Assembly: GCF_007655005.1 (NCBI RefSeq)
Contig: NZ_SZVW01000025.1
Location: forward strand, 85,965 to 149,964
Reading direction: 5' to 3'
Origin: Streptomyces tibetensis
GTDB taxonomy: Bacteria; Actinomycetota; Actinomycetes; Streptomycetales; Streptomycetaceae
Length of the DNA stretch: 64,000 bases
Shown piece after piece: positions 32,821-42,788 of this stretch. The position numbers were made by a program, and so were the translations under genes. Within the stretch, counting starts at the first letter, position 1. The number at the start of each line of letters is the position of its first letter. The notes under the pieces are model-generated. The model was not told where the DNA came from and made no database searches. It saw only the letters and a list, made by a program, of their open reading frames with translations.

Positions 32821-33960
32821 ATGTACACAGCATCGTCCTCCGTGTCCGCACCGCCCCGGTCGCTGCACCCGCGTCCCACGGACAGCGGCCCCTACCTCGC
32901 CCCCGCGCGGTCGGCGGCCCCCGTGCTCGGTGCGGGCAGGGCTCGGCGCGGCGCGGTCCTCGGCACCCAACCGCTCAGCGGGAGACTCGACTTGTCCGGC
33001 CCTCAGGGCGCGCAGCTGCGCACGGCGATCGCGTCCGTGCACCGCATCTGCCCGGAGTTCGCCCCGGTGCAGGTGCTGCGCCGCAACGGACGGTCCGTGC
33101 TCCTGGTCGGTACGACCGGTCGCAGCACGGCTGTCGCCAAGTGTTTACTGGACCACTCGCCCGCCTGGTCGGAGCGGATCCGCCACGAGATAGCGGCATA
33201 CCGCTCGTTCGTCCGGCACCGCCCACCCGTGCGGGCGCCGAGACTGATCGCGGCGGACCCGGACAACTGCACGCTGGTGATCGAGCGGATGCCGGGCCGG
33301 GTGACGGCGCTCCAGCGGCACCCGGCGGAGGCACCGCCCCGGGCGGACATCAGAGCGGCACTCGGCGCGATCTGCCGGCTGAATGCCTGGCGGCCGCCCG
33401 CGGGTACGTTCGTCGCCCCGCTCGACTACGCGGCCCGGATCTCCCGGTACCACGAGCTGGGTCTGCTCACCGACCGGGACCTGGGCGACCTGCAGAAACT
33501 GCTGCACGGGATCGCGCAGGCCGCCGGGCGGCAGGGCATGGGCCAGTTCTGCCACGGCGACGCACTGCTGTCGAACATTCTCCTGTCACCGGCCGGTCCA
33601 GTGCTGGTGGATTGGGAGCATGCGGGCTGGTATCTGCCGGGATACGACCTGGCGACTCTGTGGTCGGTGCTCGGGGACGCGCCGGTCGCCCGTCGTCAGA
33701 TCAGCCAGATCGCGCAGTCGGCGGGGCCCGCGTCAAGGGATGCCTTCCTGGTGAACCTGATGCTGGTGCTGACCCGTGAGATCCGGACCTACGAGACCGC
33801 CGTGCAACGTTCGATGCACGATCCGGCCCCGGCGGCACCGGGCGCGGCCCACCCGGGTGCTGCGCCGACCGGCGAGGAGCAGAGGCTGCTGCTGCGGCGG
33901 CTGCACGACGACTGCCAGTTGGCCCGGCGCGCCGTGCGCGCGGCGGTCGGCACTCGCTGA
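32821..33960 (+). CDS. Aminoglycoside phosphotransferase-family protein
   Basis: A 379-residue APH/choline-kinase-fold protein. The catalytic loop is FCHGDALLSNILLSPAGPVL and the metal-binding Asp follows in VDWEHAGWYLPG. The first 75 residues are Pro/Ala-rich and probably disordered. The N-lobe lysine lies in TAVAKCLLDHSPAWSERI. Such proteins phosphorylate small molecules or proteins; antibiotic resistance is not implied by sequence. The ATG at 32821 is favoured because the longer frame crosses the repeat operator. It is divergent from the NsdA-like regulator, an arrangement that suggests linked control. Confidence 0.85.
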   Translation: MYTASSSVSAPPRSLHPRPTDSGPYLAPARSAAPVLGAGRARRGAVLGTQPLSGRLDLSGPQGAQLRTAIASVHRICPEFAPVQVLRRNGRSVLLVGTTGRSTAVAKCLLDHSPAWSERIRHEIAAYRSFVRHRPPVRAPRLIAADPDNCTLVIERMPGRVTALQRHPAEAPPRADIRAALGAICRLNAWRPPAGTFVAPLDYAARISRYHELGLLTDRDLGDLQKLLHGIAQAAGRQGMGQFCHGDALLSNILLSPAGPVLVDWEHAGWYLPGYDLATLWSVLGDAPVARRQISQIAQSAGPASRDAFLVNLMLVLTREIRTYETAVQRSMHDPAPAAPGAAHPGAAPTGEEQRLLLRRLHDDCQLARRAVRAAVGTR

Positions 33961-33966
33961 CGGGGA

Positions 33967-34012
33967 CGAAGGGGCCGCCGTACACCTGGCACGGTGTACG
34001 GCGGCCCCTTCG
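33967..34012. terminator. 20-bp perfect stem-loop, bidirectional terminator
   Basis: Arms at 33967-33986 (CGAAGGGGCCGCCGTACACC) and 33993-34012 are exact reverse complements, with a six-base loop TGGCAC. It stands between the phosphotransferase stop and the stop of the convergent hypothetical gene. This is an unusually long perfect hairpin and should terminate both transcripts. Confidence 0.9.
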
Positions 34013-34028
34013 TGTGCGGCGGTTCGGC

Positions 34029-34535
34029 TCAGCCCTGCTGGAAGAGTTCCGCGGGCAGCGGTTTGAGGAGGGCGTAGAGGTCGTCCGTGATGGGGCGGTC
34101 CCAGGCGGCGATGGTCACGAGGACATTGTCGCTGCGGTCGAACTGCACGCAGGAGATCCGGCTCTCGGAGAGCTTGACGCGGCGCACGATCAGAAGGTTG
34201 TCGCCCTGCATGACCGGTACGTCCTCGGTGCTGACGACGGTGACCTCCTCGTCGTTCTCCAGGGCCAGCAGCAGCTGGGCCACCTCGAAGGGGACCTCCC
34301 CCTCGGGGACCTCACGGGCCGGGGAGCCCTCCGGCAGATTGCCGATGACCATCGCGGGGCCGCGGCCGCCGAACAGGTCGTAGCGCAGGAAGACGCCCTG
34401 GCAGGTGCCGTCGGGCGCGGGCAGCAGTCCCGCACCGAGGTTGCCGGGCCAATCGCCCGGGTCCATGGCCAGTACGTCGAAGTCGGGCCCGGCGGGAGTG
34501 GCGCTGCGGCGGCGGAGGAACGACATGTCGCCCAT
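34029..34535 (-). CDS. Conserved hypothetical protein
   Basis: A 168-residue protein of no recognised family. Features are FDVLAMDPGDWPGNLGAGLLP, QGVFLRYDLFGGRGPAMVIG, EVPFEVAQLLLALENDEEV, ISCVQFDRSDNVLVTIAAWD and a C-terminal LPAELFQQG. It is acidic, soluble and probably a mixed alpha/beta domain. Either ATG 34535 or 34526 could start it; neither has a clear ribosome site. Its 3' side is closed by the strong hairpin at 33967-34012. Confidence 0.75.
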   Translation of the reverse strand: MGDMSFLRRRSATPAGPDFDVLAMDPGDWPGNLGAGLLPAPDGTCQGVFLRYDLFGGRGPAMVIGNLPEGSPAREVPEGEVPFEVAQLLLALENDEEVTVVSTEDVPVMQGDNLLIVRRVKLSESRISCVQFDRSDNVLVTIAAWDRPITDDLYALLKPLPAELFQQG

Positions 34536-34643
34536 GGTACGTGCCGCGGCCTGCGAAGTGCGGGGCGGGCGGCGGACCGGGTGGCAGGGTTGTCGCCCTG
34601 TGCCGGGAGTGGTGCCGGACCATGCGGGCGGGGCCCGGCCGGT

Positions 34644-35393
34644 CTAGGCCGTCGCCTTGTGCCGCTGGTGGTGGCGGGCCACGCGGGCACGGTTGCCGCA
34701 GGAGGGCTTGCACCACTCCTGGCGCGGGTGCTCCTTGAGGAAGTACCGCACGCAGCGCGGCGCGTGGCAGGCGCGCAGCCGGTCGCGGTCGGGGCTCGCG
34801 AGGAACGCGATCACGGCGTGTGCGAGGGATGCGGTCAGGTCGTCACCGGCACCGGCGGGCCTGCGCCGGACGACCGGGCCGGCGCCCTCGGGCCAGTCGA
34901 GGACGGGCACGGTGGGAGTGCGGGCGGCCGCCTCGTTCAGGTGCCGCACCGCTTCCGGCAGGGGCATGAGCCGGGCCGCGTCCACGGGGCTCGGCTCGCC
35001 GGGGCGCACGGCCCGGGCGAAGAGCGCACGGACGGCGGCCCGCAATTCGCGCACGGCGGTGAGCTGCGCGGCGTCGGCGGTGAATATGGCAGTGTGACGG
35101 CCGCCGTCGTCGGGCCGCGGCGCCGCGCCCCGGGCGTCCGCGCCGGCAGTGTGACGGTCGCCGTCGGAGGGCTGCGGCTCCGCGCCCCGGTCGTCGGCTC
35201 GGCTGCGGGCCCCGGCCGGCAGGGCTTCGGGGTGGGCCCGGACCCACGCGGTCAGGCCTGCCGGGTCGGTCAGGTCGTCGGCGACGCCGCCGTTGCCGTC
35301 GTGGCGGATGGTGAGGGCCAGGTCCAGGGCGAGCCGGGCGTCCCTGCTGATCGGTTCCCGCATGCGACTAATGATAGGCCCGACCGTATCCAT
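34644..35393 (-). CDS. CGNR zinc-finger (ABATE-type) regulator
   Basis: A 249-residue protein. An N-terminal ABATE-like ligand domain (DARLALDLALTIRHDGN, DLTDPAGLTAWVRAHPEALP) precedes the C-terminal CGNR zinc finger (CHAPRCVRYFLKEHPRQEWC, then KPSCGNRARVARHH), a presumed DNA-binding stress regulator. In between lies a Gly/Asp/Arg-rich insert with a 19-residue tandem repeat. The ATG at 35393 overlaps the stop of the upstream universal stress gene as TAATG, which favours translational coupling; a second ATG at 35363 is also plausible. Confidence 0.88.
   Translation of the reverse strand: MDTVGPIISRMREPISRDARLALDLALTIRHDGNGGVADDLTDPAGLTAWVRAHPEALPAGARSRADDRGAEPQPSDGDRHTAGADARGAAPRPDDGGRHTAIFTADAAQLTAVRELRAAVRALFARAVRPGEPSPVDAARLMPLPEAVRHLNEAAARTPTVPVLDWPEGAGPVVRRRPAGAGDDLTASLAHAVIAFLASPDRDRLRACHAPRCVRYFLKEHPRQEWCKPSCGNRARVARHHQRHKATA
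35088..35201 (-). repeat. 57-bp tandem repeat inside the CGNR gene
   Basis: Two copies, 35088-35144 and 35145-35201, are about 80 percent identical and encode ADDRGAEPQPSDGDRHTAG and ADARGAAPRPDDGGRHTAI. They form a disordered linker between the ABATE and zinc-finger parts. A simple in-frame duplication that should tolerate copy-number change. Confidence 0.85.
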
Positions 35394-36310
35394 TACGGGC
35401 GGGGTCGGTCCTCCGAGGGTGACGGCGGCACCACGGCGACCGGGCTCACGGCGTGCAGCAGGACGGCGTGGGTGACCGAGCCCATCATGCGGACGGGTGA
35501 GAGCAGACGCCGCCGGTGACGGCCGACGACGACGAGGTCGGCGTCCCGGGAGGCCGCCACGAGGTGGCCCGCCGCGTCGCCCGCCGACGGGAGCAGTTCG
35601 ATCGTGACCTCCGGGTGCCGCTCGCGGTACGGGGCGAGGAAGCCGTCGGCGAGGAGCCGGGTCTCGTCCTCGATGACGTCCTGGTCGACGATCGGCGGGG
35701 GCATGTCCCCGGGCATCATCCAGGGCTGCGCGGGCCAGGGGTAGGCGGCGACCGCCTGGAGCCGGGCATCGCGCCGGGCGGCCTCGGCGAAGGCGAACTC
35801 GAGTGTGGCCTCGTCGGGGCCGTCCACCTTCAGGCCGACGACCACGCGCGAGCCGGGACCGCCCGGCGCCTCGCCGTCGACCTCGCGTCCGGGCCGGGGC
35901 ACCACGACGACGGGGCACTCGGCGTCGCGGGCGGCGGCCATGCCGGTGGAGCCGAGCAGCAGACTGGCGAAGCCGCCTCGGCCCCGGGAGCCGAGGACCA
36001 GCAGCTGGGCCGTGGCTCCCAGCCCGGGCAGGACCGCGCCGGCCGCGCCCTCCAGGCCGGCGTATTCCGTGTCCGGCTGATCGGCGCGCCCCTCCAGGTG
36101 GGCGCGGACCCGGTCGAGAACGGGGTCGTCCTGCGGGTCCGCGCGCAGGGCGGCGAGCACATGTGCCTGCTGTGCCCAGTGTGCGTACTGGCGGACGTGC
36201 GCCACGCGCAGGGGTGCCGCGCGCCGGCGAGCGGCGTCGACGGCCCACTCCAGGGCGCGCATGCTGTCGTCCGAACCGTCGACCGCCGCGACGACGGGCA
36301 GGGTGCTCAT
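35393..36310 (-). CDS. Universal stress protein, two Usp domains
   Basis: A 305-residue protein of two tandem UspA domains. The first (about 5-145) starts LPVVAAVDGSDDSMRALEWA and ends with the ATP-loop LLVLGSRGRGGFASLLLGST. The second (about 155-300) has RVVVGLKVDGPDEATLEFAF and LVVVGRHRRRLLSPVRMMGS. The first glycine loop (GSRGRGG-x9-GST) is intact and should bind ATP. The second is altered. GGAGGTGAGG precedes the ATG at 36310. Its stop overlaps the start of the CGNR regulator, so the two probably form one transcript. Confidence 0.93.
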   Translation of the reverse strand: MSTLPVVAAVDGSDDSMRALEWAVDAARRRAAPLRVAHVRQYAHWAQQAHVLAALRADPQDDPVLDRVRAHLEGRADQPDTEYAGLEGAAGAVLPGLGATAQLLVLGSRGRGGFASLLLGSTGMAAARDAECPVVVVPRPGREVDGEAPGGPGSRVVVGLKVDGPDEATLEFAFAEAARRDARLQAVAAYPWPAQPWMMPGDMPPPIVDQDVIEDETRLLADGFLAPYRERHPEVTIELLPSAGDAAGHLVAASRDADLVVVGRHRRRLLSPVRMMGSVTHAVLLHAVSPVAVVPPSPSEDRPRP

Positions 36311-36466
36311 GGGTTCCTCACCTCCGGGATCGGCCGTCCCCTCCCGGGGCCAGCCTGACTCAGGCGGTGGCTCCGGGAAGACGCTCCGGTCGCGTGTCCG
36401 GAAATGCGGACGGAACACCCCCGGATCGGCCGTCGGGTCGGCCGTCCGGAACGCTGCGCGCCGTCC

Positions 36467-36709
36467 TCAGGTGAGGTCGAACTCCCCTTCCCGCGCCCCC
36501 GACACGAAAGCGCCCCACTCGGCGGGCGTGAAGATCAGTGAGGGGCTCTCCGGGCGGGCACTGTTGCGCATGGCGATGAAGCCCTCCACGAAGGCGATCT
36601 GGACATCCCCCCGCCCTCGGCTGCTGGACTGCCACTGTGCGTCTGTGAGGTCAAGCTCCGGCTTGTCCCAGCCTGTGAGCGGGCGCTGCTGGGTGGTGGT
36701 CTCGGCCAC
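36467..36709 (-). CDS. DUF397 domain protein
   Basis: An 80-residue DUF397 protein. Signatures are WQSSSRGRGDVQIAFVEGFIAMRNSA, PSLIFTPAEWGAFVSGAREGEFDL. DUF397 genes in Streptomyces normally sit beside an XRE helix-turn-helix partner, as in the BldB/AbaA/WhiJ-type systems. No XRE gene lies next to this one, so it is an orphan copy that would have to work with a regulator elsewhere. Confidence 0.93.
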   Translation of the reverse strand: MAETTTQQRPLTGWDKPELDLTDAQWQSSSRGRGDVQIAFVEGFIAMRNSARPESPSLIFTPAEWGAFVSGAREGEFDLT

Positions 36710-36791
36710 GTCGGTGCTCCTCCCGGTTCGTCGTCCGCGGCCAGCCTAGCCATCGTGTCCCACGGCCAACAGGGCACGTGAGGGGGACCTT

Positions 36792-37954
<1,163 letters not shown>

Positions 37955-37958
<4 letters not shown>

Positions 37959-39019
37959 CGGGGTTCCCCTTCGAGGACGGCGACCAGGTTCTGCTGGAGG
38001 CAGGGGCCGGAGGTGGCGTGGGCGAGGGCGCGGTCGGACGCGCCGCGGTGGATGCGGGCGGCGGCCTCGCCGATGCGGATGAGGCCGGCGGCCATGATCG
38101 GGTTGGAGGCGAGCGCACCGCCGGAGGGGTTCACGTCCACGTCGTCGCCCAGCCGGAGGGCCTTGCGCAGGACGATCTCCTGCGCGGTGAAGGGGGCGTG
38201 CAGTTCGGCGGTGTCGACGGGCCGCTCGAAGGCTCCGGCCCGCTCTGCGGCCAGGCGGGTCGACGGCGAGTCGGTCAGGTCGCGCACGCCCAGGGCGTGG
38301 GCCTCGATGCGGTGGTCGATGCCGCGGATCCAGGCGGGGCGTGCGCACAGGTCCCTGGCCCGGTCTCCCGCTGCGAGGATCACGGCGGCGGCGCCGTCGC
38401 CGACGGGCGGGCAGTCGCCGGTGCGCAGGGGCTGTACGAGGTGGTCGCCCTGCGGCACGGGGCCGCGCAGCTGTGCGTGCGGGTTGGTGCGCGCCGCCTC
38501 GCGGTTGCGTGCGGCGACGGCGGCGAGGGCGGGCTCGTCGGCGTCACCGGCGTCGATGAGGGCCTGCGCCTGGAGGGCGGCGAGGGCCACGGAGTCGGGC
38601 CACAGGGGGGCCACGTAGTACGGGTCGAGCTGGCGGGTCAGGACATCGCGGACCGAGCCCGGCGAGGACTTGCCGTACGAGTAGACCAGTGCGGTGTCGG
38701 CGTCGCCGGTGAGGAGTTTCGTCCAGGCCTCGTACGCGGCCCAGGCCCCGTCCATCTCGACGTGCGACTCGGAGATCGGGGGCCAGGCGCCGACGCCGTC
38801 GAGGGCGAGGGTGAAGGAGAAGGCGCGGCCGGCGAGGTAGTCGCTGGAGCCGGAGCAGGTGAAGTCGATGTCGGCGGTCTTCAGGCCGGTCCGGTCGAGC
38901 ACCTCGTGCAGCACCGGCATCAGCATCTCCACCTCGGAGAGCTCGTCGCTGGTGCGCCGGTGGTCGGTCTGGGCGAAGGCGACGACGGCGATCTCGCGGT
39001 CCCGCGGTGCGCTCGTCAC
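37955..39019 (-). CDS. SCPx/Ltp-type thiolase-like protein (B)
   Basis: A 354-residue second thiolase-like protein. EIAVVAFAQTDHRR starts the fold. DFTCSGSSDYLAGRAFSF, SHVEMDGAWAAYEAWTKLLT, DCPPVGDGAAAVILA and GALASNPIMAAGL are recognisable. The segment aligned with the catalytic-Cys loop (SHVEMDGAWA) has no cysteine. The GTG at 39019 follows AAGGAG and overlaps the previous stop as GTGA; its own stop overlaps protein A as ATGA. This tight coupling points to a heteromeric complex of A, B and the DUF35 protein. Confidence 0.85.
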
Positions 39020-39957
39020 AGCAGCTCCTTGTAGGTGTCGTAGTCCGCGTCGGGTTCGCCGGTGGGCCGGTAGTGGTCGGGGTAGCGGGCGCCCTCGGTC
39101 CACACGGGTTCGACGCGCAGGCCCATGCGGACCTCGTCGTAGGGGATGCCGCCGATCCGGCCGTGCAGCGCGAGGCCGGCGCCGTCGAGGGCGATGTGGG
39201 CGTAGACGTAGGGCACCTCGATGTCGAGGTTCTTCGCTTTGATGTTGACGATGCAGAAGGTCGTCACGGTGCCGCGCGGTCCCACCTCGACCTGCTCGGC
39301 TGTGGCGATCCCACAGGTGGGGCACGCCCCCCTCGGAGGGACGTACACCTTGCGGCAGGAGGGGCAGCGTTCGCCGACGGTCCGCCGGCCGGACAGGGCG
39401 TTGATGTAGGCGGTCTGGGCGCGGCCGGGCGAGTAGGTGTAGTCGAGGCGGGCCTCGGCGACGATGCCGGTGACGGGGTCCTCGAACTCGCCCGCGTGGA
39501 CGGTGACGGTGGAGTCCTCTCCGTCGTGCGGCTCGAAGCAGGCGATGTCCGTGATGGCGCCGGTGCGTTCCTCCGCCCACCGGACGCGGACGCGCATGCC
39601 GGTGTGGACGTCGTCGGGGCCGGGGGCGTCGAGGGCGTGCAGGAGGGCGGTGTCGGCGCCGTCGAGTCGCACCAGAACCCAGGCGAAGGGCGTGTCCAGG
39701 GGCTGGCCTCGGCGGGGTTCGTGGTTCCAGGCCCAGGTGGTGACGGTGCCCGTGAGACCGACGTGGACGAGGTCGCTGATCTCCTCGGCGGTGACGGGGT
39801 CGTACTCGACGGGCGGGACCAGGGTCCGGCCGTCGCGGGTCTTCACCCCGAGGATCACCCGTTCCCGCAGACCGGTCAGGAAGGCACTCTGGACGGGCCC
39901 GAGGGAGCGGGTGAAGGGAAATTCGACGACGAGCGGCGCCTTGAGAACTGCGGACAT
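39016..39957 (-). CDS. Zn-ribbon OB-fold (DUF35) protein
   Basis: A 313-residue protein with two halves. The C-terminal half (about 175-305) is a classic DUF35: a rubredoxin-like zinc ribbon (CPSCRKVYVPPRGACPTCG) followed by an OB fold (GTVTTFCIVNIKAKNLD, PYVYAHIALDGAGLALHGRI). The N-terminal half is a second OB-like region (LTGTVTTWAWNHEP, FAWVLVRLDGADTALLHAL). DUF35 proteins bind acyl-CoA thioesters and partner with thiolase-like enzymes. AAGGAGG lies upstream of the ATG. Confidence 0.9.
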   Translation of the reverse strand: MSAVLKAPLVVEFPFTRSLGPVQSAFLTGLRERVILGVKTRDGRTLVPPVEYDPVTAEEISDLVHVGLTGTVTTWAWNHEPRRGQPLDTPFAWVLVRLDGADTALLHALDAPGPDDVHTGMRVRVRWAEERTGAITDIACFEPHDGEDSTVTVHAGEFEDPVTGIVAEARLDYTYSPGRAQTAYINALSGRRTVGERCPSCRKVYVPPRGACPTCGIATAEQVEVGPRGTVTTFCIVNIKAKNLDIEVPYVYAHIALDGAGLALHGRIGGIPYDEVRMGLRVEPVWTEGARYPDHYRPTGEPDADYDTYKELL

Positions 39958-39990
39958 CGAGGGCCCGCCTCCTTCGAAATCGGCGTGCAC

Positions 39991-40060
39991 GGGGCGCGCC
40001 CCCTCAGGGGCGCGGGGAAGTTGTGCGCTCAGCCACCGACGGCCCGCAGCGCTGAACCGG
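39991..40060. repeat. Streptomyces-type intergenic hairpin element
   Basis: GCGCCCCCTCAGGGGCGC-like stem (about 39994-40013) followed by GGGGAAG and GCCACCGACGGCCCGCAG. This recalls the common dispersed intergenic element of streptomycetes in which a CCCCTCAGGGG hairpin precedes a conserved tail. It lies between the crotonase and DUF35 genes and may act as a processing or termination signal within the operon. Confidence 0.5.
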
Positions 40061-40077
40061 CCGAAGCCGGCGCAGTG

Positions 40078-40878
40078 TCACGCGCGCTTGTACACGGGTG
40101 GTCGCTTCTCCGCGAAGGCGCGGGCGCCCTCCTTGGCGTCGGCGGTGTCGAAGACGGGCCAGCCGCGGGTGAGTTCGGCGGCGAGGCCGTCGGTCTCGGT
40201 CATCTCGGCGGTCTCGTAGACGGACGCCTTGACGGCCTCGACGGCCAGCGGGCCGCAGGAGTTGATCTGCCCGGCGATCTCCAGCGCCCTGCTCAGTGCC
40301 GTGCCGTCGGGGACGACATGGCCGACCAGGCCGATGGCGGCGGCCTCCCGGGCGCGGTAGGGGCGGCCGGTGAGGAGCATCTCCAGGGCGTGGGTGCGCG
40401 GGATCTGGCGTTGCAGCCGGACCGTGGAGCCGCCGATGGGGAACAGGCCGCGCTTCACCTCGAACAGGCCGAAGGTGGCGGACTCGGCGGCGACGCGGAT
40501 GTCGGTGCCCTGGAGTATCTCGGTGCCGCCGGCGACGCAGTGCCCCTCGACGGCGGCGATCACCGGCTTGCGCGGACGGTGATGGCGCAGCATCGCCTTC
40601 CAGTGCAGGTCGGGGTCGGCCTTGAGCCGGTCCCGGTACTCCTGTCCGGCCATGCCGTTCCCGGCGAGGGCCTTGAGGTCCATGCCGGAGCAGAACGAGC
40701 CGCCCGCGCCGGTGAGGACGATCGAGCGGACCGAGTCGTCCGCGTCGGCCTCCAGCCACCCGTCGTGCAGGCCGACGAGCATCGGCAGTGAGAGCGCGTT
40801 TCTGGCCTGCGGCCTGTTGAGCGTGAGCACCAGTGTGGCGCCTTCGCGCTGCACGGTGAGGTGTTCCGTCCCACCCAT
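40078..40878 (-). CDS. Enoyl-CoA hydratase/isomerase (crotonase) family protein
   Basis: A 266-residue crotonase. LTLNRPQARNALSLPML starts the fold; the oxyanion hole is FCSGMDLKAL and VEGHCVAGGTEIL; GLFEVKRGLFPIGGSTVRLQ covers the catalytic area. The first of the two usual hydratase glutamates appears at GTEIL, but the second position reads F-E-V-K within GLFEVK, so hydratase, isomerase or another crotonase reaction is possible. First gene of the minus-strand set leading to DUF35 and the thiolase-like pair. Its promoter faces the acyl-CoA ligase and contains the shared 23-bp operator. Confidence 0.9.
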   Translation of the reverse strand: MGGTEHLTVQREGATLVLTLNRPQARNALSLPMLVGLHDGWLEADADDSVRSIVLTGAGGSFCSGMDLKALAGNGMAGQEYRDRLKADPDLHWKAMLRHHRPRKPVIAAVEGHCVAGGTEILQGTDIRVAAESATFGLFEVKRGLFPIGGSTVRLQRQIPRTHALEMLLTGRPYRAREAAAIGLVGHVVPDGTALSRALEIAGQINSCGPLAVEAVKASVYETAEMTETDGLAAELTRGWPVFDTADAKEGARAFAEKRPPVYKRA

Positions 40879-40939
40879 GGCGAACTCCCCTCTCGTGGAA
40901 CGAGAACAGGTTGCAGTAGGCCGGGAAGCACTTCAAGGG

Positions 40940-40962
40940 TTTTCTGACAGGCAGTCAGATTC
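40940..40962. promoter_or_regulatory. Palindromic operator, copy 1 of the acyl-CoA regulon
   Basis: Arms TTTTCTGAC and GTCAGATTC are separated by five bases, with TCTGAC/GTCAGA a perfect inverted repeat. It lies 62-84 bp upstream of the crotonase start and about 90 bp upstream of the acyl-CoA ligase start, so one protein could control both directions. A matching site occurs at 52799. The form is typical of TetR-family acyl-CoA regulators. Confidence 0.75.
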
Positions 40963-41052
40963 TTTCGCGCGGGCCCTTCACACTTGGACCGCCCTTTGCT
41001 CTGATGACCGCGAACCGTCCGATGCCAGGCACGCCCGGGGTCAGGAGGAGCG

Positions 41053-42672
41053 GTGGAGTACAACCTTGCCGACCTGTTCGAGTCGGTCGTCGACGTCGTC
41101 CCCGGCCGTGAGGCGCTGGTGTACGCCGACCATCCCGGCACTGGGGCGGAGCGCCGTCTGACCTACGCGGAGCTGGACGCCGCGGCCAACCGTGTCGGCC
41201 ACCACCTGCTCGACAGCGGGATACGCCCCGGTGAACACCTCGGGCTCCACCTGTACAACGGCGTGGAGTACCTGCAGACGGTGCTGGGGTGCCTGAAGGC
41301 ACGGATCGTGCCGGTCAATGTCAACTATCGCTATGTGGAAGAGGAGTTGGTCTACCTCTACCGGGACGCGGACCTGGTGGCGCTGGTCTTCGACGCCGAG
41401 TTCACGGACCGGGTGGCGGCGGCACGGCCGCGGGCGGAGAAGCTGCGGCATCTGATCCGGGTGGGTGCTCCGGGGCCGGGGGCCGCGGAGGTGCCCTGCG
41501 TGGAGTTCGCACAGGCGGAGGCCGCCGGGTCGCCCGGGCGTGGCTTCCCGGCCCGTTCGGCCGATGACCAGTTCATCATCTACACCGGCGGCACGACCGG
41601 GATGCCCAAGGGCGTGATGTGGCGGCAGGAGGATCTGTTCTTCGCGGGTCTCGGCGGGGGCGCCCCGACCGGGGAGCCGGTGAAGAAGCCGGAGGAGCTC
41701 GCCGAGCGGGTCGCGGCCGGCGGCGCGGGGATCACGTTCTTCCCGACGCCTCCGCTGATGCACGGCACCTCCACCCTCACGGCGTTCATCGGTTTCCACT
41801 TCGGGCAACGGGTGGTGATCCACCGCAAGTTCGTGCCCGAGGAGGTGCTGCGGACCGTGGAGAAGGAGAGGGTCAGCAGCATCTCGCTGGTGGGGGACGC
41901 CATGCTGCGGCCGCTGATCGACGCGCTGAGCGGCCCGCTGCGGCACATCGACCGCTCGTCGCTGTTCAGCGTGTCGTCGTCCGGCGCGATCATGTCGGAC
42001 ACGGTGCGCCGGCAGTTCCGGGAGCTGGTGCCGAACGCCATGCTGCTGAACAACTTCGGCTCCTCGGAGTCGGGCTTCAACGGGACGGCGACCGAGGACT
42101 CCGGCCCGGAGCGGGGCTTCCGGGTGCGGGTCAACGCCCGCACCCAGGTGGTCGACCCGGGCACCTGCGCACCGGTGGCTCCCGGCGAGGTGGGCCGGAT
42201 CGCCCAGTGCGGACATGTGCCGCTCGGCTACTACAACGACCCGGTCAAGACCGCCGCGACCTTCTTCGTCAGGGACGGTGAGCGGTGGGTGCTGCTCGGC
42301 GACATGGCCACCGTCGACGAGGAGGGCGTGGTCACCGTCCTGGGCCGGGGCTCGCAGTGCATCAACACCGGCGGCGAGAAGGTGTACCCGGAGGAGGTCG
42401 AGCAGGCCCTCAAGTCCCATCCGGACGTCTACGACGCGCTGGTGGCGGGGGTGCCGGACCTTCAGTGGGGACACCATGTGGCGGCGGTGGTGCAACTGCG
42501 CGCGGGTGCGGCGCGGCCGTCGCTGGAGGACATCCGGGTCCATTGCCGCGACCGGCTCGCCGGTTACAAGATCCCTCGCCAGCTGGTGATCACCGAATCG
42601 ATACGGCGGTCGCCGAGCGGCAAGGCGGACTACCGGTGGGCGCGGGAGGTGGCGGTGACCGCCGACGAGTGA
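41053..42672 (+). CDS. Acyl-CoA synthetase (FadD-like)
   Basis: A 539-residue ANL-superfamily ligase that activates a carboxylic acid to the acyl-adenylate and then the CoA thioester. Motifs are the P-loop IYTGGTTGMPKGVMW, LNNFGSSESGFNG, LLGDMATVDEEGVVTVLGRG, the hinge-region GGEKVYPEEVEQAL, and SPSGKADYRWA with the C-terminal catalytic lysine. The GTG at 41053 is preceded by AGGAGGAGC. It is divergent from the crotonase-DUF35-thiolase operon and probably supplies the CoA substrate to it. Confidence 0.93.
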   Translation: MEYNLADLFESVVDVVPGREALVYADHPGTGAERRLTYAELDAAANRVGHHLLDSGIRPGEHLGLHLYNGVEYLQTVLGCLKARIVPVNVNYRYVEEELVYLYRDADLVALVFDAEFTDRVAAARPRAEKLRHLIRVGAPGPGAAEVPCVEFAQAEAAGSPGRGFPARSADDQFIIYTGGTTGMPKGVMWRQEDLFFAGLGGGAPTGEPVKKPEELAERVAAGGAGITFFPTPPLMHGTSTLTAFIGFHFGQRVVIHRKFVPEEVLRTVEKERVSSISLVGDAMLRPLIDALSGPLRHIDRSSLFSVSSSGAIMSDTVRRQFRELVPNAMLLNNFGSSESGFNGTATEDSGPERGFRVRVNARTQVVDPGTCAPVAPGEVGRIAQCGHVPLGYYNDPVKTAATFFVRDGERWVLLGDMATVDEEGVVTVLGRGSQCINTGGEKVYPEEVEQALKSHPDVYDALVAGVPDLQWGHHVAAVVQLRAGAARPSLEDIRVHCRDRLAGYKIPRQLVITESIRRSPSGKADYRWAREVAVTADE

Positions 42673-42788
42673 TTCTCCGGCCGGGACATTGAACCTAAGG
42701 TGACGTGCGGACGTACTGGTGGTGGCAGACAGGCCCGCCTGGGCTCTGTTCGGCATGCCATCGCAAGACCGCACGGAAGGACCACCGG

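Noticed and set aside
32821..33960. Aminoglycoside resistance gene
   Set aside because: Only the general phosphotransferase fold is visible; no feature ties it to antibiotic substrates, and it lies with a developmental-type regulator.
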